A DNA stretch of 12,800 nucleotides from Sphingomonas sp. (GCA_019247755.1 JAFBAM010000092.1:1-12800), one strand, 5' to 3'; positions 1-6,540 are shown, counted from the first letter of the stretch. Made by a program: numbers and translations. The notes: a model not told the origin generated them from the letters alone.

Positions 1-513
1 CACGGCGCCGAGGATCAACAGGATCGATCCCAGGCGATATTCCCAAAAAGGGGCGCAGAATTTCACCCCATAGCAACGCCTCAGGATGTCGCGGATCGTC
101 TCGATGAAGCTGGTTGCGGTCCACAGGCCGATCACCGCCCCGAACCAGAGCAGCGGCCCCGTCCTCACCGTCAGCACTTCGTTGATCGGTTCGCGCAGCG
201 TGTCAGCGACGTTTGGTGGAAGGCGGCGCAGGATGTTGAAGACGGTCAGCTGCGCGTCCTGCCCCTGCCCCAGCAGATGCGCGACCGCCGCTGCCACGAT
301 GATGAAAGGGAAGAGCGCGACGATCGAGAGGTAGGCCAAATTGCCGGCGTGGATGAAGCCGTCGGTATAGACGCCGATCGCGACACGCTTCACGACTTCC
401 CAGGCAGTGCGCCTCGGCTTGAGCTTCTCTTCGACCTCCATCCCGAAGGCCGCCCGCATGCTGGCGAGGCGCTTGCGGCGGGCTTCCGGCGACTGTGGTG
501 AGATTTCGCGCAT
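1..513 (-). CDS. YihY/BrkB family inner-membrane protein, 3' end cut by window edge
   Basis: The first 171 residues are visible and the frame stays open to the left edge, so the C-terminal part is outside the window. The start ATG at 513-511 is fixed by an in-frame TAG only three codons upstream, which is the stop of the preceding J-domain gene. After a basic N-terminal region of about 45 residues, the protein reads VYTDGFIHAGNLAYLSIVALFPF, then a second hydrophobic stretch around LLWFGAVIGLWTA and an arginine-rich segment ending in a third hydrophobic stretch. Small polar and aromatic residues around the first helix (the AGNLAYLS region) and this layout are typical of the YihY/BrkB family. 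Members are polytopic inner-membrane proteins, once called ribonuclease BN by mistake; their substrate is not settled. It lies 9 bases after the J-protein gene and is probably cotranscribed with it. A weak GGAG lies at 531-528. Family assignment is good; function is unknown. Confidence 0.85.
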   Translation of the reverse strand, partial: MREISPQSPEARRKRLASMRAAFGMEVEEKLKPRRTAWEVVKRVAIGVYTDGFIHAGNLAYLSIVALFPFIIVAAAVAHLLGQGQDAQLTVFNILRRLPPNVADTLREPINEVLTVRTGPLLWFGAVIGLWTATSFIETIRDILRRCYGVKFCAPFWEYRLGSILLILGAV

Positions 514-522
514 TGAGCGCTG

Positions 523-1479
523 CTAGACTCCGAGGCCGGCGCGCGGGTTGCCGCCGCCGCTCCATTTCTCGGCAAAGCGCTGCAGTTCTGCGTCGTCGGA
601 CGGAATGTCGACCTCGACAGCCACTAGCTGGTCGCCACGCTTGCCGTCCTTGGCGACGAACCCCCGGCCCTTGAGGCGAAGCACCTTTCCCGAGGTCGTA
701 CCCTTGGGGATGGTAAGCATGACCGCGCCCTCAGGCGTCGGCACCTTCACCTTCGCCCCCAGTACTGCCTCCTTGAGCGTCACCGGCAGTTCCAGCCGGA
801 TGTTAGTGCCGTCCCGCGAGTAGAAGCGGTGCGGCGAGATCTCGACAGTGACGATGGCGTCGCCGCGCCCTCCGGGCCCATCGCCTCCCTTGCCGCCCAG
901 GCGGATCTTGGTGCCGTCCTCGAGGCCCTGGGGGAGCTTGAGGTCGATCGTCTTGCCGTCGGCGAGTGTGATGCGCTGGGTCTTCAGGGCCACCGCATCC
1001 TCGAACGGCACCTTGAGGCGATAAGCGATGTCGGGGCCTTTTTGCGCAGTCCGCGCTCGCCTCCCGAAACCGCCGAAAGGACCACCGCCACCGCCACGAC
1101 CGCCGGTCGCGGCGCCAAAAAGTCCTTCGAAAAGGTCGCTCAGGTCGGCGCCTTCCGCGCCGCCGAAGTTGAAATTCTCGAATCCCTGGGCACCGCCGGG
1201 CTGCGGCCCGCCCCCGCCATAGCCGCCGAAGCCGCCGCCGAACGGCATCTTGGGGTTGCCGTCCTCATCGATCTCCCCCCGGTCGTAGCGGGCGCGCTTA
1301 TCCTTGTCGGACAGCAGGTCATATGCCGCCGTCACTTCGCCAAAGCGCTTGGCGGCGTCCGGATTGTCCTTGTTGCGGTCGGGGTGAAGCTGCTTGGCGA
1401 GGCTGCGGTAGGCCTTCTTGATCTCCGCCTCGCTTGCGCCGCGCTTCAGCCCCAAGCGCTGATAGAGATCGAGTGCCAT
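523..1479 (-). CDS. Class B J-domain co-chaperone (DnaJ/CbpA-like, no zinc finger)
   Basis: The 318-residue protein has an N-terminal J domain (about residues 3-67) with the HPD motif at 32-34 that stimulates the ATPase of DnaK-type Hsp70. A glycine/phenylalanine-rich linker follows (about 78-140, with FGGGFGGYGGGGP-like runs), then the two beta-rich substrate-binding C-terminal domains (about 150-305). The CxxCxGxG zinc-finger repeats of true DnaJ are absent, so this is the CbpA/DjlA-side class B type and acts in cytosolic protein folding. I chose the ATG at 1479-1477 because GGGAGGAC lies directly upstream. The same frame stays open for 53 more codons, but that stretch overlaps the divergent pdxH and does not look like a J-protein. 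It is the first gene of a probable minus-strand unit with the YihY-like gene. It could be named cbpA or dnaJ in different annotations. Confidence 0.92.
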   Translation of the reverse strand: MALDLYQRLGLKRGASEAEIKKAYRSLAKQLHPDRNKDNPDAAKRFGEVTAAYDLLSDKDKRARYDRGEIDEDGNPKMPFGGGFGGYGGGGPQPGGAQGFENFNFGGAEGADLSDLFEGLFGAATGGRGGGGGPFGGFGRRARTAQKGPDIAYRLKVPFEDAVALKTQRITLADGKTIDLKLPQGLEDGTKIRLGGKGGDGPGGRGDAIVTVEISPHRFYSRDGTNIRLELPVTLKEAVLGAKVKVPTPEGAVMLTIPKGTTSGKVLRLKGRGFVAKDGKRGDQLVAVEVDIPSDDAELQRFAEKWSGGGNPRAGLGV

Positions 1480-1501
1480 TGTCCTCCCATGCCGTAACCG
1501 T

Positions 1502-1529
1502 TTCTTACTGACCAGATGGGTTGCGGCAA
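1502..1529 (-). promoter_or_regulatory. Possible sigma-70-like promoter for the J-protein gene
   Basis: Reading the minus strand, TTGCCG (1529-1524) and TAAGAA (1507-1502) are 16 bases apart, in the 80-base gap between the divergent J-protein and pdxH genes. Transcription would begin close to 1495, leaving a short leader with the GGGAGGAC ribosome site. Both hexamers are imperfect, so this is tentative. I saw no convincing heat-shock (sigma-32) promoter or CIRCE element here. Confidence 0.25.
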
Positions 1530-1559
1530 GCGCGAGGCCAAGCCTAAGGCCAACGCGCG

Positions 1560-2138
1560 ATGGCGACCGATCCGTTCCAGCTGTTCGACCAATGGTTTGC
1601 CGAGGCGCGGGCCAATGAGCCCAACGATGCCGAGGCAATGGCGCTGGCGACCGCGAATGCGAGCGGACAGCCCTCGGTCCGGATGGTTCTCCTGAAAGGC
1701 CATGGGCCGGAGGGCTTCGTCTTCTATACCAACGAGCAGAGCGCGAAGGGCGGCCAGCTGGCGGCGAACCCGCGTGCGGCGCTGCTATTCCACTGGAAGT
1801 CGATCAGGCGGCAGGTGAGGATCGAGGGCCCCACCGAGCGCGTCGCGGATGAAGAGGCGAACGCCTATTTCGCGAGCCGCGGGCGGGATTCGCAGCTGGG
1901 CGCCTGGGCGTCGGATCAATCGCGGCGGCTCGATAGCCGCGAGACGTTTGAACAGCGCTTCGAGGATTTGAAACGGCGATACGAGGGCCAGGACGTGCCG
2001 CGCCCGCCGCATTGGGGCGGCTATCGTGTCCTTCCCGACCGGATCGAATTCTGGACTGACAGGCCGCACAGGCTGCATGAACGACGGCTGTTCGTCCGCG
2101 ACGGCTCGGGCTGGAGCGAAGGGCTGCTTTACCCATGA
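1560..2138 (+). CDS. pdxH: Pyridoxamine/pyridoxine 5'-phosphate oxidase
   Basis: The 192-residue protein is a cytosolic FMN enzyme that oxidises pyridoxine or pyridoxamine 5'-phosphate to pyridoxal 5'-phosphate, the last step of vitamin B6 coenzyme synthesis and salvage. Family motifs are all present: the FMN/substrate segment RMVLLKG (41-47), NPRAALLFHWKSIRRQVRIEG-like region (70-90), SRGRDSQLGAWAS (106-118), and the C-terminal RPPHWGGYRV...FW...RLHERR block (148-176), ending in a short LLYP tail. It is about 25 residues shorter than E. coli PdxH (218), mostly at the N-terminus, which is flexible in the family. The start is the ATG at 1560; the ribosome site is weak (AAGG about 10 bases upstream). 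The stop overlaps the next gene's start by 4 bases (ATGA), so translation of the two is probably coupled. Confidence 0.96.
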   Translation: MATDPFQLFDQWFAEARANEPNDAEAMALATANASGQPSVRMVLLKGHGPEGFVFYTNEQSAKGGQLAANPRAALLFHWKSIRRQVRIEGPTERVADEEANAYFASRGRDSQLGAWASDQSRRLDSRETFEQRFEDLKRRYEGQDVPRPPHWGGYRVLPDRIEFWTDRPHRLHERRLFVRDGSGWSEGLLYP

Positions 2139-3073
2139 GCCCTACTGAAATCACAGCCGAGGAACGCGGGAGGCTGACCGCTCGGGCGGCCTTCGCCAGC
2201 AGCGCAATGGCGATCACGCTGATCGTCATGAAGACGTACGCGGCGGTGAAGACCTCATCGATGGCCATGCTCGGGTCGCTTGCCGACAGCAGCCTCGATC
2301 TCGTCGCCAGCCTGATCGTGTTGCTGGCCGTGCGCATCGCCGCCCAGCCGGCAGATCACGAACATCGCTTCGGCCACGGCAAAGCCGAGGCGTTGGCCGC
2401 GCTGGTCCAGGTCATCCTGATCAGCTTTTCCGCGATGTTCATCGCGTTCCGATCCACGCAGCGCCTCATCAACGGGGCCGAAACCGGACAGGCCGAGCTT
2501 GGGATCGGCGTCTCCGTCATCGCGATGGTGCTGACGATCGCGCTGATCACCTACCAAAGGCACGTCGTGAAGCGCACCGGCTCGCTGGCGATCGGCACCG
2601 ACCGGCTGCACTATTCCTCCGACCTTTTGCTCAACGGCTCTGTGATTGCCGCGCTCGTGCTCGACCAGGTCGCGGGCCTCAAAGGTGCGGACGCCGTATT
2701 CGGCATATTGATCGCGCTTTGGCTGCTGTGGGGCGCATGGAGCGCCTCAAGCCACGCGTTGCATCAGCTGATGGACCGGGAATGGCCCGACGAGCGGCGT
2801 GAGCAATTCCTGGCCGCGGCGAAGGAATATCCCGAGCTAGCAGGCCTCCACGATTTCCGGACGCGCAGCAGCGGCACGCATTATTTCGCGCAATTCCACG
2901 TCTGGGTCCCGGCAGACTGGACGGTCCAGGAGGCGCACGACCGGCTCGATCTGGTGGAAGAAAAGCTGCAAAAGCGGTTTCCCGACACGGAGATTTTGAT
3001 TCACGTCGATCCGGAGGGGCAGACCGACCGCGAGACCTTGCTGCCGCCGGAAATTACGGAGCAGGCCCAATGA
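2135..3073 (+). CDS. fieF: Cation diffusion facilitator, FieF (YiiP) type divalent metal exporter
   Basis: This 312-residue inner-membrane antiporter exports divalent metals such as Zn(II) or Fe(II) in exchange for protons. About six hydrophobic segments lie within residues 15-205, followed by a cytosolic metal-binding domain (about 210-295). The transport site of E. coli FieF (D45, D49, H153, D157) is matched with a constant shift of six at D51, D55, H159 and D163. The second site (D68, H71, H75) is matched at D74, H77 and H81 in the PADHEHRFGHGK segment. The C-terminal HDFRTRSSG and ILIHVDPE motifs also fit this subfamily. It starts inside the pdxH stop codon. Which metal is carried cannot be read from the sequence, because FieF-like proteins vary. 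No metal-responsive regulator is nearby. Confidence 0.93.
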   Translation: MSPTEITAEERGRLTARAAFASSAMAITLIVMKTYAAVKTSSMAMLGSLADSSLDLVASLIVLLAVRIAAQPADHEHRFGHGKAEALAALVQVILISFSAMFIAFRSTQRLINGAETGQAELGIGVSVIAMVLTIALITYQRHVVKRTGSLAIGTDRLHYSSDLLLNGSVIAALVLDQVAGLKGADAVFGILIALWLLWGAWSASSHALHQLMDREWPDERREQFLAAAKEYPELAGLHDFRTRSSGTHYFAQFHVWVPADWTVQEAHDRLDLVEEKLQKRFPDTEILIHVDPEGQTDRETLLPPEITEQAQ

Positions 3074-3083
3074 TGAGGCGGCG

Positions 3084-3866
3084 ATGACGAGCATCCCCTT
3101 CTTCCAGGTCGATGCCTTCGCCGAACGGCCATTGACCGGCAATCCGGCGGCGGTGATGCCGCTCGAAAAGTGGCTCGACGACGGTGTGATGCAGGCGATC
3201 GCCACGGAAAATAACCTCAGCGAGACGGCATTCACGGTTCCGAGCGAGCAGGACGGTTTCGACTTCGACCTCCGCTGGTTCACGCCGGTCGCCGAGGTGG
3301 AGATGTGCGGCCATGCGACGATCGCCGCGGGCCACATATTGATGACTGGCTCGGCGGTCCGCTTCTCGACCAAATCGGGAATGATGATCGTTAGTCGCCG
3401 CGATGATTTGCTCGAGCTCGACATGCGGGCCGCGAACCTGACCGAGATGCATGAACCGGAGCTTTGCGCCGCGCTTGGCCTGGCCGACAGCGCGGTATGG
3501 CTGGCCGACGGCTATAATGATGCGGCGGTGATCGAGGTAGCGGACGAGGCGGCTGTCCTCGCCTGCAGCCCGGACTTTGCGGCGCTGAAAGAGATTCACC
3601 GGATGCCGGTGGTCACCGCGCGCGGACAGCAGCACGACGTCGTCAGCCGAGTGTTCGTGCCATATCTCGGCATCGACGAGGACCCCGTGACCGGATCGGC
3701 GCATGCTGCGCTGGTGCCTTACTGGACGAAGCGGCTCGGCCGGAACGAGTTCAGCGCTCTGCAGGCGAGCGCCAGGACTGGCGTGCTGCATTGCCGGCAG
3801 GAGGGCGACCGCGCGGTGCTCGGCGGTCATTGCCAGACGGTGATCGTCGGAAACTTCCAGCTCTAG
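3084..3866 (+). CDS. PhzF family epimerase/isomerase-like protein
   Basis: The 260-residue protein has the two-lobed PhzF (diaminopimelate-epimerase-like) fold. The catalytic glutamate of PhzF corresponds to E47 in NLSETAF (44-50). Other family motifs are TGNPAAV (18-24), EMCGHATIAAGH (73-84) and the anion-binding segment EDPVTGSAHAAL (199-210). PhzF itself isomerises a dihydroanthranilate in phenazine synthesis, but no other phenazine genes are here, and most stand-alone members have no known substrate, so only a general isomerase call is justified. It lies 10 bases after the metal exporter with GAGG at 3075-3078, well spaced for the ATG at 3084, and probably ends the pdxH operon. Its TAG stop at 3864-3866 overlaps the stop of the convergent Nudix gene. 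Confidence 0.92.
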   Translation: MTSIPFFQVDAFAERPLTGNPAAVMPLEKWLDDGVMQAIATENNLSETAFTVPSEQDGFDFDLRWFTPVAEVEMCGHATIAAGHILMTGSAVRFSTKSGMMIVSRRDDLLELDMRAANLTEMHEPELCAALGLADSAVWLADGYNDAAVIEVADEAAVLACSPDFAALKEIHRMPVVTARGQQHDVVSRVFVPYLGIDEDPVTGSAHAALVPYWTKRLGRNEFSALQASARTGVLHCRQEGDRAVLGGHCQTVIVGNFQL

Positions 3867-4324
3867 CTGGACAACTTTGCCGCAAGCGCATCGAGCAGCG
3901 GCAGCTGGCTTGGAAGCATCATCTCGCGGGCTTGCGCAAGTGACATCCAGCGCGCTTCGGCGACCTCCGGGTAGCGTTCGAGGCGCCCACTGCGCGGCGG
4001 CCACTCCAGCTCGAAGTGGTTCGACCGGATCGTTCCGATATCGAGATCGCCCTCGACGGCGAAGGCTTCGACGAGCTTGCCGCCAGCCTGGCGCACCTTG
4101 GCGAGCGGGAACGGGATCGCGTTGAGCCTGGTGCCTGTCTCCTCCTCGAACTCGCGGAGCGCGGCTTCGGCCGGAGCTTCGTCGGGCTCGACCCCGCCTT
4201 TGGGGATCATCCAGGCGCCGGCGTCCTTGTTGCGCCAGAAGGGACCGCCGGGCTTGATCAGCAGGACTTGGAGCCCGTCGCGCTGCCGGAACAGCAGCAC
4301 GCCGGCACTACGCGGCGGCGGCAT
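3863..4324 (-). CDS. Nudix hydrolase (COG4119-like predicted NTP pyrophosphohydrolase)
   Basis: This 153-residue protein carries a complete Nudix box at residues 43-65 (G, five residues, E, seven residues, then REFEEETGT). The box binds Mg2+ and hydrolyses a nucleoside diphosphate linked to another group X. The preceding PGGPFWRNKDAGAWMIPKGG segment (about 25-44) matches the small COG4119 group of predicted NTP pyrophosphohydrolases; the exact substrate is not known. I place the start at the ATG at 4324-4322, because residues from MPPPRSAGVLLF onward fit the Nudix fold and the longer upstream frame is only the shadow of mnmA. The first 17 bases therefore lie inside the 3' end of mnmA, and the two genes form a minus-strand operon. 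It is convergent with, and shares its stop region with, the PhzF-like gene. Confidence 0.92.
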   Translation of the reverse strand: MPPPRSAGVLLFRQRDGLQVLLIKPGGPFWRNKDAGAWMIPKGGVEPDEAPAEAALREFEEETGTRLNAIPFPLAKVRQAGGKLVEAFAVEGDLDIGTIRSNHFELEWPPRSGRLERYPEVAEARWMSLAQAREMMLPSQLPLLDALAAKLSS

Positions 4325-5426
4325 CCACCACGCTCTCGCTCGCGGCCGAGGTCTCGGCGATCCAACCCCCGCCGAGGAGGCGTGAGCCGTCGTAAAGCAC
4401 CGCGGCTTGCCCCGGCGCAACGCCATATTCGGGTGAGGCGAAACGGATCCAATCGCCATCGCGGGTGGCCGGTACCGCGGGAGCGAGCGAGCGCACCTTG
4501 GCGCTGACCTCGCGCTGTTCCTCGCCGAGCCAGTTCCAGTCGGCGACGCGCATTTCACTGACGGCAAGCGCGCTGCGTGGGCCGACGACGATACGCGCAG
4601 CCTCCGGCTCGATCCGGATCACGTACAGCGGCTCCTTCTGTCCGCCGACCTCGATTCCCCGGCGCTGGCCGACCGTGAAGTGAACGACGCCGCGATGCGA
4701 CCCGAGGACCCGGCCTTCGAGGTCGACGATGTCGCCCGGCGCCTCCGTCTCGGGCCGGAGACGCTTCACCAGCCCGGCATAATCGCCATCGGGCACGAAG
4801 CAGATGTCCTGGCTGTCCGGCTTGGCGGCCACTTCGAGGCCGAGGTCGGCGGCGATGCGCCGCACCTCGTCCTTGGGCAGGTCGCCCAGGGGAAAACGCA
4901 GGAAGTCGAGCTGATCGCGCGTCGTGCCGTAGAGGAAATAGCTCTGGTCGCGCCGGGGATCGGCACCCTTGTGCAATTCCACGCGATCGCGGTTCACTAC
5001 GCGGCGTACGTAGTGACCGGTGGCGAGGCAGTCGGCGCCTAGCTCCCGCGCGAAATCCACAAGGTCGACGAACTTCACGCCCTGGTTGCAGCTGGCGCAG
5101 GGGACGGGCGTGCGGCCACGGGCATATTCATCGACGAACCGGTCGATCACGCCGCCGCGGAAGCGGGTTTCATAGTCGAGAACATAATGAGCGATGCCGA
5201 GCCGGTCGGCGACCTGCTTCGCGTCGTAAATGTCCTGCCCCGCGCAGCAGGCGCCGGGCCGGCGCACCGCTTCGCCATAATCGTAGAGCTGAAGCGTGAC
5301 CCCGATGACCTCGGCGCCAGTCTCCGCCGCGAGGGCAGCCGTGACCGAGCTGTCGACGCCGCCGGACATGGCGACGACGATGCGGGCCTGCCGGGGCGGC
5401 CGGGAAAGGTCAAAGCTGACGGGCAT
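4308..5426 (-). CDS. mnmA: tRNA-specific 2-thiouridylase MnmA
   Basis: The 372-residue cytosolic enzyme activates C2 of uridine 34 with ATP and inserts sulfur, making the s2U part of mnm5s2U in tRNAs for Lys, Glu and Gln. The N-terminal ATP-pyrophosphatase P-loop is AMSGGVDSS (19-27). The two catalytic cysteines of E. coli MnmA (102 and 199) correspond to C113, in the CASCNQGVKF segment (110-119), and C209, in DSQDICFVPDGD (204-215). DQSYFL (160-165) and the C-terminal GQRRGI and PGQAAVLY motifs also fit. Residues C60-C61 and the extra C110 give the CxxC form common in alphaproteobacteria. The length is normal. The ATG at 5426 has AAGAGA upstream. The gene overlaps the Nudix gene by 17 bases and is divergent from the small ORF at 5499. 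Confidence 0.97.
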   Translation of the reverse strand: MPVSFDLSRPPRQARIVVAMSGGVDSSVTAALAAETGAEVIGVTLQLYDYGEAVRRPGACCAGQDIYDAKQVADRLGIAHYVLDYETRFRGGVIDRFVDEYARGRTPVPCASCNQGVKFVDLVDFARELGADCLATGHYVRRVVNRDRVELHKGADPRRDQSYFLYGTTRDQLDFLRFPLGDLPKDEVRRIAADLGLEVAAKPDSQDICFVPDGDYAGLVKRLRPETEAPGDIVDLEGRVLGSHRGVVHFTVGQRRGIEVGGQKEPLYVIRIEPEAARIVVGPRSALAVSEMRVADWNWLGEEQREVSAKVRSLAPAVPATRDGDWIRFASPEYGVAPGQAAVLYDGSRLLGGGWIAETSAASESVVDAAAA

Positions 5427-5498
5427 TAAGGTCTCTTTACCCGAATTTCATTCCTGACCGCTAGAGCGGCAGCAGGAGAAACAAGTGAGGGGGCGGTC

Positions 5499-5723
5499 TT
5501 GGCGCGTCACGAAGCGCATATTCGTGAAGGTGCACAGGAGCCGCTGAGCCTCAATGAGCTGCTCGACCTTCTCGGCAATCCCGCCGTTGAGGAAGGCCGC
5601 TCAAGAGAGGATGCCATCGCTTGCTATCTCTCCGGCAGCGACGGGTGGCGTGAGGCAGTGAAACTGCTCGACGGCACCTTCGCCCGGGGTGTTGCAGGGT
5701 TAAGGGAGCGTAAGGACGACTGA
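5499..5723 (+). CDS. Small hypothetical protein, TTG start
   Basis: The ORF encodes 74 residues and I do not recognise a family. It begins at TTG (5499) with a good AGGGGG ribosome site at 5488-5493 and no in-frame ATG or GTG before it back to a TAA at 5427-5429. The protein is soluble-looking, acidic and helical, with a leucine-rich LSLNELLDLLG segment (17-27) and a charged tail ending RERKDD. Third codon positions are moderately G/C-rich, as expected for real coding in this genome but less so than in neighbours such as mnmA. It lies between divergent mnmA and sciP, with 92 bases before sciP. Coding is likely but unproven. It could also be a leader or chance ORF. Confidence 0.55.
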   Translation: MARHEAHIREGAQEPLSLNELLDLLGNPAVEEGRSREDAIACYLSGSDGWREAVKLLDGTFARGVAGLRERKDD

Positions 5724-5731
5724 CCGGCGAG

Positions 5732-5798
5732 TTAACCACCGCGTTTCAGAATATTTTCAACGGAGCCGGATTAAACGTCGGCCAGTAGCAATGATTAA
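5732..5798 (+). promoter_or_regulatory. sciP upstream region with TTAACCA and two further TTAA sites
   Basis: The 92-base gap before sciP has TTAACCA at 5732-5738 and TTAA at 5771-5774 and 5795-5798. TTAACCA resembles the half of the CtrA consensus (TTAA, seven bases, TTAA); seven bases after the first site, positions 5743-5746 read GTTT rather than TTAA, so only a half site is present. CtrA activates sciP in Caulobacter, which makes the region a plausible control site here. I saw no clean sigma-70 promoter. Confidence 0.4.
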
Positions 5799-5815
5799 GC
5801 AGGTGTGACGACAGT

Positions 5816-6115
5816 ATGCTCGAGAACCAGAAGATTCGTCCGGCACAGGTCATCGGCCCCCTCGGCGAGCCGCTGACGCTTGACTCGTTGCCGCCTGCCA
5901 ACACGACTCGCTGGGTCGTGCGCCGGAAGGCCGAAGTCGTTGCTGCAGTCGCCGGCGGACTGCTGAGCGTTGACGACGCCTGCAAGCGATATTCTCTGAG
6001 CCTCGAGGAATTCACCAGCTGGCAGCGCGCGGTCGACCGCAGCGGCATGCCGGGCCTCCGAGTCACGCGCATCAAGCAGTATCGCGACCAGTACGAGCGA
6101 CAGCAGCGTTACTGA
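5816..6115 (+). CDS. sciP: SciP, small CtrA-inhibiting transcriptional regulator (DUF1153)
   Basis: The 99-residue protein matches the DUF1153/SciP family along its whole length. Landmarks are VIGPLGEPLTLDSLPPANT (12-30), the strongly conserved RWVVRRKAEVVAAVAGGLLS (32-51) and YSLSLEEFTSWQRAVDRSG (59-77), which form a helix-turn-helix fold, and the terminal RIKQYR (85-90). In Caulobacter, SciP binds CtrA and blocks its activation of target promoters late in the cell cycle. Here it is inferred to do the same in CtrA-controlled cell-cycle, motility and envelope genes. AGGTG (5801-5805) is the likely ribosome site. The upstream TTAA-rich region may bring it under CtrA control, forming feedback. 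No ctrA gene is in the window. Confidence 0.95.
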   Translation: MLENQKIRPAQVIGPLGEPLTLDSLPPANTTRWVVRRKAEVVAAVAGGLLSVDDACKRYSLSLEEFTSWQRAVDRSGMPGLRVTRIKQYRDQYERQQRY

Positions 6116-6119
6116 GCAG

Positions 6120-6140
6120 CGGCGCCGTTACCCGGCGCCG
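6120..6140 (+). terminator. GC-rich hairpin just after sciP, possible terminator without U-run
   Basis: CGGCGCCG at 6120-6127 pairs perfectly with the identical palindromic CGGCGCCG at 6133-6140 around a 5-base loop, starting 4 bases after the sciP stop. The stem is strong, but ATTAACC follows instead of a T-run, so efficient intrinsic termination is uncertain. It may slow or end sciP transcription, or protect its 3' end. Confidence 0.4.
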
Positions 6141-6175
6141 ATTAACCAAATTTCTGGACGAACCCTTCCGTTTAC

Positions 6176-6201
6176 GGAACAATCGCGACGCATCACGCGT
6201 C
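6176..6201 (+). promoter_or_regulatory. EcfG-like general-stress promoter before the first glsB-like gene
   Basis: GGAAC at 6176-6180 is followed after 17 bases by CGTC at 6198-6201. The alphaproteobacterial general-stress sigma factor EcfG recognises GGAAC, 16-17 bases, CGTT, so this has one mismatch at the end. It lies 64 bases before the start of a small membrane protein of a kind often stress-induced. A second GGAAC at 6211-6215 has no partner at the right spacing. Confidence 0.5.
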
Positions 6202-6209
6202 TGTGATGC
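6190..6209. repeat. Inverted repeat GCATCAC-N6-GTGATGC over the promoter
   Basis: Seven-base arms at 6190-6196 and 6203-6209 are perfect complements around a 6-base centre. The centre contains the putative -10 element CGTC, so a dimeric repressor bound here would block the promoter. Alternatively, transcription starting nearby would place part of it in the leader. No regulator gene for it is identified in the window. Confidence 0.45.
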
Positions 6210-6264
6210 CGGAACGGACCGCCCGGCTTTCATGGGCGGCCGCGAGAAACAGGAGGGAAGTCTG

Positions 6265-6516
6265 ATGTCAATTATCATCTGGCTGATCGTCGGCGGTATC
6301 TGCGGCTGGCTGGCCAGCCTAATCATGCGCACCGACGCCCAGCAGGGCATCATTCTGAACATTGTCGTCGGCATCGTCGGCGCGGTCATTGCCGGACTTC
6401 TGTTCGGCGTGAACATGAACGCCGGAATCACGATCGAAAGTTTCCTCTATGCGCTCATCGGCGCAGTGATCCTGCTTGCGATCGTCAACCTGATCCGCAG
6501 AGGGACCGTCCGCTAG
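6265..6516 (+). CDS. GlsB/YeaQ/YmgE family small membrane protein
   Basis: The 83-residue protein is almost wholly hydrophobic, with three membrane segments (about 3-19, 29-49 and 58-77). Its glycine-rich motifs (IVGGICGWLAS, VVGIVGAVIAG, LYALIGAVILL) are those of the GlsB/YeaQ/YmgE, or transglycosylase-associated, family. These small inner-membrane proteins are commonly stress-induced; their biochemical role is unclear. The ATG at 6265 is chosen because AGGAGGG (6251-6257) lies just upstream; an ATG 33 bases earlier has no ribosome site and adds a charged, non-family tail. The 5' region has an EcfG-like promoter and several stems, including CCGCCC (6219-6224) with GGGCGG (6234-6239). It is closed by a strong intrinsic terminator at 6541. 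A second family member lies at 7390-7650. Confidence 0.9.
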   Translation: MSIIIWLIVGGICGWLASLIMRTDAQQGIILNIVVGIVGAVIAGLLFGVNMNAGITIESFLYALIGAVILLAIVNLIRRGTVR

Positions 6517-6540
6517 GACGGCGATACCGCGATTAAAGCG

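Noticed and set aside
1028..1260. Repetitive GGC/CCG-rich stretch that resembles a tandem repeat.
   Set aside because: It is simply the coding sequence of the glycine/phenylalanine-rich linker of the J-protein.
829..1497. Long plus-strand open frame (222 codons) opposite the J-protein gene.
   Set aside because: It mirrors the J-protein coding strand, including its glycine-rich linker, and has no domain of its own.
3054..4004. Minus-strand open frame (316 codons) opposite the PhzF-like gene.
   Set aside because: Composition is arginine/alanine/histidine-rich with no motif, and it overlaps two well-supported genes.
5458..5469. Short inverted repeat CCGCT-AG-AGCGG between mnmA and the small ORF.
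   Set aside because: Five-base arms are too short to stand out in GC-rich DNA, and no promoter or terminator goes with it.
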